This document shows positions 16,481 to 24,143 of a stretch of 43,123 bases of DNA, in pieces. The stretch's first letter is position 1, and each line of letters opens with the position of its first letter. The notes below the pieces were generated by a model. It searched no databases. It had not been told where the DNA came from and saw only the letters and a list, made by a program, of their open reading frames with translations. Position numbers and translations under genes: made by a program. Location of the stretch: positions 1 through 43,123 of the forward strand of contig NZ_FMCH01000273.1 of assembly GCF_900091855.1 (NCBI RefSeq), given 5' to 3'. The DNA comes from Streptomyces sp. DvalAA-14. Its GTDB lineage: Bacteria > Actinomycetota > Actinomycetes > Streptomycetales > Streptomycetaceae.

Positions 16481-17476
16481 TCAGGCCGCTTCGTAGTCCA
16501 GGCCGGTCGCTCGCGCCATGCGCTTGAGATCGGCCAGGGCGTGCTTCTCGATCTGACGGATGCGCTCGCGGGTGAGGCCGTGTTCCTTGCCGACCTCGGT
16601 AAGCGTGCGCTCACGCCCGTCCACGATGCCATAGCGGGCGCGGATGATCGAGGCGGTGCGGTCATCGAGCCGGTCGATGAGGCCGTCGAGTTCCTCGCGG
16701 CGCAGCATGACCAGAACGGAGTCCTCGGGGGACGGCGCGGCGCCGTCCTCCACCAGGTCGCCGAACTCGGTCTCGCCCTCGGCGTCGACCGACATGTTCA
16801 GCGACACGGGGTCGCGGGCCCAGTCCAGGACGTCGATCACGCGCTCCGGAGTGGAGTCGAGTTCGGCGGCCACCTCCGCGGGCTCGGCGTCGCGGCCGTG
16901 CTCACGGTTGAATTCGCGCTGTACGCGCCGGATACGTCCGAGCTCCTCAACGAGGTGGACGGGCAGCCGGATGGTGCGGGACTGGTCCGCGATGGACCGG
17001 GTGATGGCCTGACGGATCCACCAGGTCGCGTAGGTGGAGAACTTGAAGCCCTTTGCGTAGTCGAACTTCTCGACGGCGCGGACCAAGCCCGCGTTCCCCT
17101 CCTGGATCAGGTCGAGCAACGGAAGGCCGCTGCGCGGGTAGCGACGGGCGACTGCCACCACCAGGCGGAGGTTGGAGCGGATGAAGATGTCCTTGGCCCG
17201 CTCTCCTGCGTCGACAAGTGCCTGGAGTTCCTCGCGCTGGGCGTCGCCTCCCGCTGTGGCGGGCAGGTCGGTGTCGGTTGCGAGTATGCGTTCGGCGTAG
17301 ACGCCCGCTTCGATGTCCCGGGACAGCTCGACCTCCCTGGCGGCGTCGAGCAGCGGAGTGCGCGCGATCTCGTCCAGGTACATGCCGACGAGGTCGCGAT
17401 CGGCGACTTCCCCGCCTGCGGCGCGAACGCTGCTGGTCCCGCCGGAGTTACGACGGGCGACGGCACGGGTTGCCAT
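16481..17476 (-). CDS. hrdD: RNA polymerase group 2 sigma factor HrdD
   Basis: A 331-residue sigma-70 family factor lacking the long N-terminal region of the principal sigma factor. Region 1.2 (DLVGMYLDEIARTPLLDAA), regions 2.1-2.4 (IRSNLRLVVAVARRYPRSGL through STYATWWIRQAITRSIADQS and TIRLPVHL), region 3 and region 4.2 helix-turn-helix (TLTEVGKEHGLTRERIRQIE) are all present. The residues that read -10 and -35 elements resemble those of HrdB, so it should recognise similar promoters. ATG 17476 is preceded by AAGGGAG with five-base spacing. A sigma-R-type promoter lies upstream, linking it to thiol-oxidative stress. HrdA or HrdC are alternatives, but the size and promoter favour HrdD. Confidence 0.9.
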   Translation of the reverse strand: MATRAVARRNSGGTSSVRAAGGEVADRDLVGMYLDEIARTPLLDAAREVELSRDIEAGVYAERILATDTDLPATAGGDAQREELQALVDAGERAKDIFIRSNLRLVVAVARRYPRSGLPLLDLIQEGNAGLVRAVEKFDYAKGFKFSTYATWWIRQAITRSIADQSRTIRLPVHLVEELGRIRRVQREFNREHGRDAEPAEVAAELDSTPERVIDVLDWARDPVSLNMSVDAEGETEFGDLVEDGAAPSPEDSVLVMLRREELDGLIDRLDDRTASIIRARYGIVDGRERTLTEVGKEHGLTRERIRQIEKHALADLKRMARATGLDYEAA

Positions 17477-17581
17477 GCGAGCTCCCTTACGAAAGTGCGG
17501 TCGGTCTCGGTGGGATGGGGCCGCTGCTCGGGCTTGCACCCTCGCGGCTCACGCCTTCCGGTTGCCCCGTCCGATCTGAAT

Positions 17582-17608
17582 AACGACTGGAATCCGGACA
17601 CAATTCCC
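17582..17608 (-). promoter_or_regulatory. Sigma-R-type promoter for hrdD
   Basis: On the minus strand, GGGAAT (17608-17603) and GTT (17584-17582) are separated by exactly 18 bases, matching the sigma-R consensus GGGAAT-N18-GTT. The predicted transcript starts near 17575, about 100 bases before hrdD ATG. hrdD is an established sigma-R target in S. coelicolor. Confidence 0.8.
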
Positions 17609-17671
17609 ATGTCGTCACCTATTTTTTATGATCATGCAGTACCCTGTCCCGCCACATAGAGAGGCCATGTG

Positions 17672-18193
17672 ATGTCGGGTCGTATGAATGTGCAGGTCAG
17701 CCCCGGCAAAGAGGCAGATCTGGGCGCACTCACCGATATCTACAACCACTACATCCGTGAGACGGCCGTCACCTTTGACGTAACCCCCGTGACCCCCGAC
17801 GAGCGCCGACCGTGGCTGCTCTCCCACCCGGAAGACGGACCCCACCGTCTTTTGGTTGCCCGCGCCCCCGGTTCGGGCGGCCAGGTCCTCGGATACGCGA
17901 CCAGCAGCCCCTTCCGGCCAAGGGCGTCGTACGCAACCTCGGTCGAGACGAGCATCTACCTCGCACGGGGCGCCGGCGGCCGCGGGATCGGCACATTGCT
18001 CTACACGAGGCTTTTCGAGGCGCTCAGGGGCGTGGACGTACATCGTGCCTACGCGGGTGTCACTCTCCCTAACGCTGCATCCGTGCGTATTCATTGCCGC
18101 TTCGGATTCCGGCAGGTCGGCGTGTACGAAGAGGTCGGCCGGAAGTTCGGGATCTATCACGATGTGGCGTGGTTCGAGAAGCCTCTGGACTAG
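17672..18193 (+). CDS. GNAT acetyltransferase, phosphinothricin/methionine-sulfoximine acetyltransferase-like
   Basis: A 173-residue single-domain acetyltransferase resembling the PAT/Bar and YwnH group, which N-acetylates phosphinothricin, methionine sulfoximine or other amino acids. Visible family features are DIYNHYIRETAVTFDVTPVT near the N-terminus, the acetyl-CoA loop YLARGAGGRGIGTLLY, and the late VTLPNAASVRIHCRFGFRQVGVYEEVGRKFGIYHDVAWFEK. ATG 17672 is chosen with GAGAGG seven bases upstream. GTG 17669 is an alternative. The gene is divergent from hrdD. Detoxification of a self-made or environmental amine is possible, but the substrate is unknown. Confidence 0.88.
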   Translation: MSGRMNVQVSPGKEADLGALTDIYNHYIRETAVTFDVTPVTPDERRPWLLSHPEDGPHRLLVARAPGSGGQVLGYATSSPFRPRASYATSVETSIYLARGAGGRGIGTLLYTRLFEALRGVDVHRAYAGVTLPNAASVRIHCRFGFRQVGVYEEVGRKFGIYHDVAWFEKPLD

Positions 18194-18253
18194 GGAAGAC
18201 GTGGACGAGGCCGATGGCCTGCCGCCATGCGCGCGACAGTCCACTGAGACCAG

Positions 18254-18310
18254 TTGTTTGAAGGTTCAAACAAGTTGGGTTACGGTCCTACCGTACGTTT
18301 GAAACTTCAA
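18254..18310 (+). promoter_or_regulatory. MarR-type operators overlapping the dioxygenase promoter
   Basis: A perfect 9-2-9 palindrome occupies 18254-18273 (half-site TTGTTTGAA). A second, TTGAA-AC-TTCAA, occupies 18299-18310 and abuts the Shine-Dalgarno. A plausible promoter has -35 TTCAAA (18265-18270) and -10 TACCGT (18289-18294), so the first operator covers -35 and the second lies near the transcription start. A third symmetric element, TACGGT-CCT-ACCGTA (18281-18295), overlaps the -10. Confidence 0.75.
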
Positions 18311-18320
18311 GGAGGGCGCG

Positions 18321-19106
18321 ATGTCCACCGCAGCTCCGGAGCGCATGCCCGCGCTCTACCTCTCGCACGGCGCCCCGCCGCTCGCCGACGACCCGGTGTG
18401 GCCGGGCGAGCTCGCTGCTTGGGCTGCGGGCCTGTCGCGGCCGAAAGCGATCCTGGTGATCTCGGCGCACTGGGAGGAGGCTCCGCTGGCGATCGGAGCG
18501 ACAGCGACGGTCCCCCTCATGTATGACTTCTGGGGTTTCCCGGAGCACTACTACCAGGTGACCTACGCCGCCCCCGGTGCCCCCGCCCTCGCCGAGGACC
18601 TCCGCAAGCTTCTGCGCGGCGCGGGCCACCGGGTGCAGGACATCCCGGACCGCGGGCTGGACCACGGTGCGTACGTCCCTCTTGTGGAGATGTTCCCCGC
18701 CGCGGACATCCCGGTACTCCAGGTGTCGATGCCCAGCCTGGACCCCGGGAAGCTGCTGGAGATCGGACGGCGCTTGGCGCCGTTGCGCGACGAGGGCGTT
18801 CTCATCGTCGGCAGCGGTTTCTTCACCCACAACCTGGCCGCTCTGCGGCACGTGGGCGAGCGTCCGCCGAGCTGGTCGGCGGAGTTCGACGACTGGGGGA
18901 ACCGCGCGCTGGGCGCCGGGGACCTCGATGCCCTGCTGGACTTCCGGCACAAGGCGCCGGCGGGCCGACTGGCACACCCGCGCACGGAGCATTTCGCGCC
19001 GCTGTTCGTTACGCTCGGCGCCGCCGAGTCCGAACTCGGCAGCCAGCGCAGCATCATCGACGGCTTCTGGATGGGCCTGGCGAAGCGCTCCATCCAGTTC
19101 GGCTGA
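18321..19106 (+). CDS. Class III extradiol ring-cleavage dioxygenase, DODA/LigB-type
   Basis: This 261-residue protein belongs to the LigB superfamily group containing plant 4,5-DOPA dioxygenase and E. coli YgiD. These open catechol rings with a non-haem metal. Probable metal and catalytic histidines are His16 in LSHGAPP, the His in VISAHWEEA, the His in GSGFFTHNLAAL and that in TEHFAPLFVTLGAA. The size and motif order fit the family, and the protein is cytoplasmic. ATG 18321 follows AGGAGG by five bases. The upstream palindromes match the one before the MarR gene at 22633. Control by that regulator and a role against catechol or quinone stress are inferred. The lipoprotein gene follows after 18 bp. 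Confidence 0.88.
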   Translation: MSTAAPERMPALYLSHGAPPLADDPVWPGELAAWAAGLSRPKAILVISAHWEEAPLAIGATATVPLMYDFWGFPEHYYQVTYAAPGAPALAEDLRKLLRGAGHRVQDIPDRGLDHGAYVPLVEMFPAADIPVLQVSMPSLDPGKLLEIGRRLAPLRDEGVLIVGSGFFTHNLAALRHVGERPPSWSAEFDDWGNRALGAGDLDALLDFRHKAPAGRLAHPRTEHFAPLFVTLGAAESELGSQRSIIDGFWMGLAKRSIQFG

Positions 19107-19124
19107 ACAGGAAGACTTCTCTTC

Positions 19125-19769
19125 ATGCCCAAGTTCGCGCACAAGCGACGCATCACGACCGGTGTGGCCGTCCTGGCCGGAGCGGCGGCGCTGGCCGCCT
19201 GCAGCTCAGGGTCCGGTACCGGTTCCGGCCGTGAGGACTCCGGCGCGGCGGCCACTTCGCCCGCGGCCGACAGCAAGCCCTCAGCACCTCCGTCGTCGCT
19301 CTCCTGGCCGGCTCCCGCAGACGCCTCCGCCCAGGTGAAGGCCGCGGGCCTGCCGATGCTGGGCCAGGAGGGGCAGGTGCTGCACATCCACAGTCACCTG
19401 GACGTGTTCGTTGACGGCAAGGCCGTCACCGTCCCGGCCGAGATCGGCATCGACCTCGTCAAGCAGCAGATCAGTCCGCTGCACACACATGACACGTCGG
19501 GCGTGGTGCACATCGAGTCGCCGGTGAAGACCGACTTCACCCTCGGCGAGTTCATGACCGAGTGGAACGTACCGATCAGCAAGGACGCCCTCGGCCCGCT
19601 GAAGAGCGGCGGCGGCAAAGAGCTGCGCCTTTACGTCAACGGCAAGGAGCAGACCGGTGACCCGGCGGCGCTGAAGCTCGTGGCGCACGATGAGATCGCC
19701 GTCGTCTACGGGTCGCCGAGCGATCCGGTGAAGGTGCCGAGTTCGTACGACTGGCCCGAGGGGCTGTAG
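19125..19769 (+). CDS. Secreted lipoprotein with HxHxHLD and PLHTHD motifs, function unknown
   Basis: The 214-residue precursor has a signal sequence with lipobox ALAAC; Cys26 is the expected lipidation site. A Ser/Ala/Pro-rich linker (to about residue 70) leads to a soluble domain. It opens LHIHSHLDVFVDGKAVTVPA and contains SPLHTHDTSGVVHIESPV, then FTLGEFMTEWNVPIS and a beta-rich end YVNGKEQTGDPAALKLVAHD. Two His clusters close in sequence suggest a metal site on a small beta domain, but I know no demonstrated function. It is 18 bp behind the dioxygenase and probably co-transcribed. The perfect 22-bp hairpin after it ends that unit. Confidence 0.8.
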   Translation: MPKFAHKRRITTGVAVLAGAAALAACSSGSGTGSGREDSGAAATSPAADSKPSAPPSSLSWPAPADASAQVKAAGLPMLGQEGQVLHIHSHLDVFVDGKAVTVPAEIGIDLVKQQISPLHTHDTSGVVHIESPVKTDFTLGEFMTEWNVPISKDALGPLKSGGGKELRLYVNGKEQTGDPAALKLVAHDEIAVVYGSPSDPVKVPSSYDWPEGL

Positions 19770-19861
19770 ATCAGGCCGTCGTACAGTCCGCTTCTCCGTA
19801 TAGGGCTGGAAAGCTGATACGCGGGGATCGCGCGTCGTCGCCGCTTCCATCAGAAACGACA

Positions 19862-19916
19862 AACGGCAGGCCGCCACCCCTCCGGGTGATGTCTGGAGGG
19901 GTGGCGGCCTGCCGTT
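19862..19916. terminator. Bidirectional terminator, perfect 22-bp stem
   Basis: Arms 19862-19883 and 19895-19916 are perfectly complementary around an 11-base loop. The hairpin lies between the convergent lipoprotein and DHA2 exporter genes and can serve both strands. Confidence 0.9.
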
Positions 19917-19962
19917 CAGTGTCACCGCCGGCCGTACTGTCGTATCGGCCGAACAGCGGTGA

Positions 19963-21483
19963 TCAGTGAGCGATGACCGGAATGGCGAAGTCCTCGATCG
20001 ACTCGTCGCCGTCGGCGCGCTCCGCGTGATTCTGGACCTCGGCGTTGACCAGGAAGAACGCCAGCAGGGCGGCGACTGCCAGGATGCCCGTGGCCCAGTA
20101 GATGGCCACCGAGTAGCCGTGAACGTTCGCCTCGTTGATCAGGAGCTGGCTCTTCGTGCCGCCCGCTCCGGTGGCGCGGTCCTTGATCCAGGAGGCCGTT
20201 GCGCTGGCCGCGAGGGTGTTCAGCAGGGCGGTACCGATGGAGCCGCCGACCTGCTGCGAGGTGTTGACCATCGCGGACGCGACGCCCGAGTCCTCGGGCC
20301 GCACGCCGTGCGTGGCCAGACTCATGGCGGGCATGAAGGCCGTGCCCATGCCGAGACCCATGAGGATCAGGCCCGGCAGCAGAACTTCGGCGTAGTTGGA
20401 GTCGACCTTGATCTGGGCCAGGATGCCCATACCGATCGCGGCGACCAGGAATCCCGGCGCCATCAGCAGGCGCGGGCGAACCCGCAGCATCAGGCGGGTA
20501 CCGATCTGGGTGGAGCCGACGATCATGCCACCCACCATCGGCAGGAAGGCGACGCCCGACTTCAGGGCGGAGTAGCCCATGACCGTCTGCAGGTAGTAGG
20601 TCAGAAACAGGAAGAGGCCGAACATGCCGATGATGGCCAGGCCCAGCGAGGAGTAGACGCCTCCGCGGTTGCGGTCCGTGACGACGCGCAGCGGCAGGAG
20701 CGGTGCCTTGACCCTGCTCTCGACGAACGCGAATGCCGCCAGCAGCAGCACGGAAGCAACGAGCAGGCTGATCGTCGAGGCGGATGCCCAGCCGGCGGAC
20801 TCGGCGCGGCTGAAGCCGTAGACGAGGGCGACGAGGCCGACGCTGGCCAGGACCACACCGGGAATGTCGAGGCGGTTGTGGTTGCGCCCCTGTGCCGGTT
20901 CATTGACGAACTTGACCGCGCCGATGACGGCGATGATCGCGAAGGCGATGTTGACGAAGAGCGCCCAGCGCCAGTTCAGGTACTCGGTGAGGACGCCGCC
21001 GAGGATCAGGCCGACGGCCGCGCCGGCGCCGGCGATGGCGCCGTACACGCCGAATGCCTTGGCGCGTTCCTTGGCGTCGGTGAACATCACCGCGAGCAGC
21101 GACAGGGCGGCGGGCGCGAGCAGCGCGCCGAACAGGCCCTGGAGGGCGCGGGCACCGAGCAGCATGGCGGTGTTGACGGCCGCGCCACCGAGAGCGGAGG
21201 CGGCGGCGAAGCCGAGCAGGCCGACGATAAAGGTGTTCTTGCGTCCCCACAGGTCGGAGACGCGTCCACCGAAGAGCAGAAGGCCACCGAAGGCCAGGGT
21301 GTAGGCAGTGACGACCCACTGGCGGTTGCCGTCGGAGATGCCGAGGTCGGCCTGGGCGGACGGCAGCGCGATGTTCACCACGGTGGCGTCGAGTACGACC
21401 ATCAGCTGGGCGAGCGCTATGAAGGTGAGCGCTGTCCAGCGCTTCGGATCGGGCTGGAGCGTTTCAGGCATGGCTGGTCTCAC
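19963..21483 (-). CDS. DHA2-family (EmrB/QacA-like) drug:proton exporter
   Basis: A 506-residue, 14-helix MFS exporter. The DHA2 hallmarks are LDATVVNIALPSAQADLG in helix 1, the QWVVTAYTLAFGGLLLFGGR helix-2 region followed by VSDLWGRKN (motif A), and the antiporter motif C region GAIAGAGAAVGLILGGVLTEYL in helix 5. Probable roles are export of antibiotics, dyes or biocides. The start is GTG 21483 or ATG 21471; neither has a clear ribosome site. The TetR gene lies directly upstream on the same strand with a strong promoter between them, so repression by that TetR is likely. A paralogue with the same architecture lies at 24144. Confidence 0.92.
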   Translation of the reverse strand: MRPAMPETLQPDPKRWTALTFIALAQLMVVLDATVVNIALPSAQADLGISDGNRQWVVTAYTLAFGGLLLFGGRVSDLWGRKNTFIVGLLGFAAASALGGAAVNTAMLLGARALQGLFGALLAPAALSLLAVMFTDAKERAKAFGVYGAIAGAGAAVGLILGGVLTEYLNWRWALFVNIAFAIIAVIGAVKFVNEPAQGRNHNRLDIPGVVLASVGLVALVYGFSRAESAGWASASTISLLVASVLLLAAFAFVESRVKAPLLPLRVVTDRNRGGVYSSLGLAIIGMFGLFLFLTYYLQTVMGYSALKSGVAFLPMVGGMIVGSTQIGTRLMLRVRPRLLMAPGFLVAAIGMGILAQIKVDSNYAEVLLPGLILMGLGMGTAFMPAMSLATHGVRPEDSGVASAMVNTSQQVGGSIGTALLNTLAASATASWIKDRATGAGGTKSQLLINEANVHGYSVAIYWATGILAVAALLAFFLVNAEVQNHAERADGDESIEDFAIPVIAH

Positions 21484-21757
21484 TAAAGAAGATGCGGAGT
21501 GACAGGACGTGGGGACGTGTGTCAGCGGTCCCGGCCGTGATGCCGGTCCTGGGTCGGTTCGTGGACCCGGTGCCGGGCGTCCGGGGGACGAGCGGTCTTG
21601 TCTGACGACGGTCGTTTCTCAGTGTTTCGCGGTCGGTCGTTCTCGCTTCGGGCTACGGATGGGACCCGGCGGATTCCGGGTGCCTGGTGGTGTCTGGTGG
21701 CTTCACCGGCCTGGTGGGCTTCGCGAGCCTCACGAGCCTGACACCTGCGACGAACCG
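21484..21757 (-). other. Long 5' leader of the DHA2 exporter
   Basis: From the predicted start point near 21757 to the exporter start is about 270 bases with no credible gene. A 79-codon frame (21522-21761) is open but has poor coding composition. The early leader holds CCACCAG-like repeats near 21680-21715. I do not recognise a known riboswitch. Confidence 0.4.
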
Positions 21758-21762
21758 CCAAC

Positions 21763-21791
21763 GTTATAACCCGACTCGTACGACTTGCGAA
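21763..21791 (-). promoter_or_regulatory. Promoter with candidate TetR operator for the DHA2 exporter
   Basis: On the minus strand TTCGCA (21791-21786) and TATAAC (21768-21763) are 17 bases apart, a good sigma-70-type promoter just past the tetR stop. The 8-bp palindrome TCGTACGA sits in the spacer and is a candidate operator for the adjacent TetR protein. Confidence 0.6.
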
Positions 21792-22448
21792 CTATTTATG
21801 GCAGCCTTGCAGCTCCTCCAGGGTCGCCGCGGTCCCCACGAGCTTCGAATGCGCTGGCGCGCGCAGCCCGTCGAGGAAGAGTTGAAGGTAGCGGGTGGCG
21901 AAACGGTCGAAGCCGACGCAACCTGTGCCCGGGAGAGGGCGGGTGAGTTGTGTCAGTACGACCATCAGATCGCCGACGGCGATGTCGGCGCGCAATTGGC
22001 CTGCGGACTGGGCCCGTTCCACGATCGCGTTGACCGACCCGCTCAGGCGCGCGACCTCGACGGTAACCTGCGGATCCAGGTGGTCGAAGGCCTCGGAGAG
22101 CATGGGGCACAACGCCCCGATGCGCTCCTCCGCCGCCTCGAAGACGAATCTGCGCAACGCCGAGAAGGCATCGGGCTCTTCGGCGAGAGCATCCTCCGCC
22201 CGTTGCGCGGTGCGGGCCATCACCGAGAGCATGACCTGTCGGATCAGGTCCATCCGATCAGCGAAGTGCCGATAGAGAGTGGCGTTGCCGACGCCGGCCC
22301 GGCGCGCCACTTCGTCCAGCGCCACATCGGGGCCGAACTCGACGATCGCCTCGCGGGCGGCGCTGACGATCCGCTCGCGGTTCCGGGTGGCGTCCGCGCG
22401 CAGCCGTGCCGTGCGGGGCCTGACGACGGTGTCGGCTTCCGGTGTCAC
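21792..22448 (-). CDS. TetR/AcrR-family transcriptional repressor
   Basis: The 218-residue protein has the N-terminal TetR helix-turn-helix domain: RERIVSAAREAIVEFGPDVA, then LDEVARRAGVGNATLYRHFADR, the recognition helix with the invariant Tyr-Arg-His-Phe pattern. A C-terminal ligand-binding domain follows. The GTG start at 22448 is supported by AAGGGAG six to seven bases upstream. It removes a poor-coding extension that could be read back to 22526. It precedes the DHA2 exporter on the same strand and is divergent from marR. The obvious job is ligand-relieved repression of the exporter and possibly of itself. Confidence 0.9.
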   Translation of the reverse strand: MTPEADTVVRPRTARLRADATRNRERIVSAAREAIVEFGPDVALDEVARRAGVGNATLYRHFADRMDLIRQVMLSVMARTAQRAEDALAEEPDAFSALRRFVFEAAEERIGALCPMLSEAFDHLDPQVTVEVARLSGSVNAIVERAQSAGQLRADIAVGDLMVVLTQLTRPLPGTGCVGFDRFATRYLQLFLDGLRAPAHSKLVGTAATLEELQGCHK

Positions 22449-22572
22449 GTCAGGCTCCCTTCGCCTTCGGGGTCGGTGCGATCTGTACTGAGAGGCGAAA
22501 CGGAAAGCAACTCCCCACTTGCCCACTTGAGATCAAACGGGGAAGCAGTCCCCGGATATTTCATCCGACCGG

Positions 22573-22588
22573 TGTGAACCACGTCACA
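22573..22588 (+). promoter_or_regulatory. Crp-like palindrome upstream of marR
   Basis: TGTGA-N6-TCACA is a perfect palindrome, and it also fits a GTG-N6-GNCAC pattern attributed to streptomycete Crp. It lies about 45 bases before the marR start and upstream of a TATTTT -10 candidate (22600-22605). Confidence 0.45.
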
Positions 22589-22606
22589 TTGTGGGATGAT
22601 ATTTTA

Positions 22607-22618
22607 TTGAACCTTCAA
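22607..22618 (+). promoter_or_regulatory. MarR-type operator before marR (autoregulation)
   Basis: TTGAA-CC-TTCAA is the exact reverse complement of the 12-base core of the dioxygenase operator at 18258-18269. It lies directly after a -10 candidate and overlaps the AAGGAG ribosome site of marR, the arrangement expected for autorepression. Confidence 0.7.
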
Positions 22619-22632
22619 GGAGTGCACGTACC

Positions 22633-23118
22633 ATGAACACCATGCGATGGCTGACCGAAGAAGAGCAGGCGACCTGGCGAGCATTCCTGCACGCCACGAC
22701 TCTGCTGGACGACCACCTCGACCGTCAGCTGCAGCGCGACGCGGGCATACCGCACATGTATTACGCCCTGCTCAGCACACTGTCGGAGACGCCCGGCCGG
22801 CAGATGCGGATGACCGAACTCGCCGAACAGACCAAGATCACCCGTTCACGTCTCTCCCATGCCGTCGCCCGCCTCGAGGGCAACGGCTGGCTGCGCCGGG
22901 AGAGCTGCCCCTCCGACCGCCGCGGGCAAGTGTGTGTGCTGACGGACGCGGGATACGAGGAGCTGGTGCGGACGGCTCCCGGGCACGTCAGCGCGGTACG
23001 GACGGCGATCTTCGACCGGCTCACCCCCGAGCAGACCGCACGCCTCGGTGAGATCTCCCGGATCATCGCGGAGGGCCTGCATCAGCCGGAGGATGCCGAC
23101 CTGCCCTGGTTGCGCTGA
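22633..23118 (+). CDS. MarR-family transcriptional regulator
   Basis: A 161-residue winged-helix protein with an N-terminal dimerisation helix (WLTEEEQATWRAFLHATTLL). The HTH is MRMTELAEQTKITRSRLSHAVARLE, and the wing carries SCPSDRRGQVCVLTDAGYEEL, the DxRxxxVxLT motif of MarR proteins. ATG 22633 follows AAGGAG at ten bases; ATG 22642 is less well placed. A TTGAA-NN-TTCAA operator lies immediately upstream. The same core recurs before the DODA-type dioxygenase and, in relaxed form, before the monooxygenase operon. That suggests a small regulon responding to phenolics, quinones or oxidants. Ligand and regulon are inferred. It is convergent with the ABC ATPase gene. Confidence 0.9.
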   Translation: MNTMRWLTEEEQATWRAFLHATTLLDDHLDRQLQRDAGIPHMYYALLSTLSETPGRQMRMTELAEQTKITRSRLSHAVARLEGNGWLRRESCPSDRRGQVCVLTDAGYEELVRTAPGHVSAVRTAIFDRLTPEQTARLGEISRIIAEGLHQPEDADLPWLR

Positions 23119-23134
23119 GTCCTCGGCACCGACC

Positions 23135-23180
23135 GCGGCCCGGGGCCGCCGCGCCGGAGAGGCGCGGGTCGTCACCCGCG
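23135..23180. terminator. Paired short hairpins between convergent marR and ABC ATPase
   Basis: A GC-rich palindrome at 23135-23149 is followed by a perfect 7-bp stem with a four-base loop at 23163-23180. The second hairpin contains the ABC gene's stop codon. Together they probably terminate both transcripts. Confidence 0.5.
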
Positions 23181-24002
23181 GCCGGACCTGGCCAGCCAGC
23201 GCCCCTCGTGCCGACTGACCTCGATCGGCCGACCGAAGCATTCCGTCATACGATCGCCGGTCAGCACATCGGCGACCGGCCCGGAAGTGAGCACCCGGCC
23301 CTCTTTGAGGAGCAGCACATGCCCGATCGCGGGTGACAGCTCCTCCAGGTGGTGCGTGACAGTAATGGTCGCCAGCCCCGTACGAGTGACTGCGAGGCGA
23401 TGCATGGCGTCGATCAGATCTTCACGTGAAGGCAGGTCCAGGGCGTTGAACGGTTCGTCGAGCAGCAGGAGCGACGGGTCGGCCATCAGTGCCCGCGCCA
23501 CCAGGACGCGGGCGCGCTGCCCCCCGGAGCACACGCCGTAGGGTCGCTCGGCCAGCTCCTTGATCTCCAGTTCCGCCAGCAGGGCGTGCGCCCGCTCCCG
23601 CACCTCGGAGTCGTAGCTGCGCCAGAGCGGCTGCACCGTGCCGGTATGACCGGTCAGTACGACTGTGTGTGCGGTGGCGTCCTGCGGGACCTTTTGGGCG
23701 GAGGACACCAGACCGATGTGCGCACGCAACTCGCGCATGTCGACACGACCGAGCCGGTGGCTCAGCACCTCGACCGTTCCCGTGGTGGGGTGCGTCAGCG
23801 CACCGATGAGCCGAAGTACGGTCGTCTTACCGGCGCCGTTCGCACCCAGCAGCGCCCAGTGCTCACCGGCGCGAACGGTCCAGGTGACGTCGTCGAGGAT
23901 GATCTGGCCGGTGGTGTAGCGGCGCACGCTCACCGCGTCGAGCGCCGCGACCGCCAGCGGCGCGCCTTCCCCGGCACCTGGCGGCGTCCCGTTGGCTGTC
24001 AT
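23172..24002 (-). CDS. ABC transporter ATP-binding protein (orphan)
   Basis: A complete 276-residue nucleotide-binding domain: Walker A GANGAGKTT (about residues 54-62), Q-loop region LVSSAQKVPQ, signature CSGGQRARVLVARAL, Walker B LLLLDEP, D-loop NALD and H-loop TVTHH. No permease or binding-protein gene is adjacent. Its arrangement resembles stand-alone ATPases of the YlmA/ModF type, so the partner is either encoded elsewhere or absent. No Shine-Dalgarno precedes ATG 24002. TAACGT a few bases upstream could be the -10 of a leaderless message. It lies downstream of the second DHA2 exporter on the same strand after a 141-bp gap with nothing evident. Confidence 0.9.
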   Translation of the reverse strand: MTANGTPPGAGEGAPLAVAALDAVSVRRYTTGQIILDDVTWTVRAGEHWALLGANGAGKTTVLRLIGALTHPTTGTVEVLSHRLGRVDMRELRAHIGLVSSAQKVPQDATAHTVVLTGHTGTVQPLWRSYDSEVRERAHALLAELEIKELAERPYGVCSGGQRARVLVARALMADPSLLLLDEPFNALDLPSREDLIDAMHRLAVTRTGLATITVTHHLEELSPAIGHVLLLKEGRVLTSGPVADVLTGDRMTECFGRPIEVSRHEGRWLARSGRG

Positions 24003-24143
24003 ACGAAAACGTTAGCTGTACCCGCCACCTTCTCGTGCGGCCTTCCGCGATGTGGATGCCGGCCGGATTCCCGGACTCTTCTCGCGCCGAGGGCCGCTGC
24101 CGAGGGCGACAGCTCCGGTGCCCGGGATCCGGCACCGATGGAG

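Noticed and set aside
15578-17659. 693-codon plus-strand ORF across VIT1 and hrdD
   Set aside because: It spans two recognisable minus-strand genes, has no domains, and is explained by high-GC antisense open frames.
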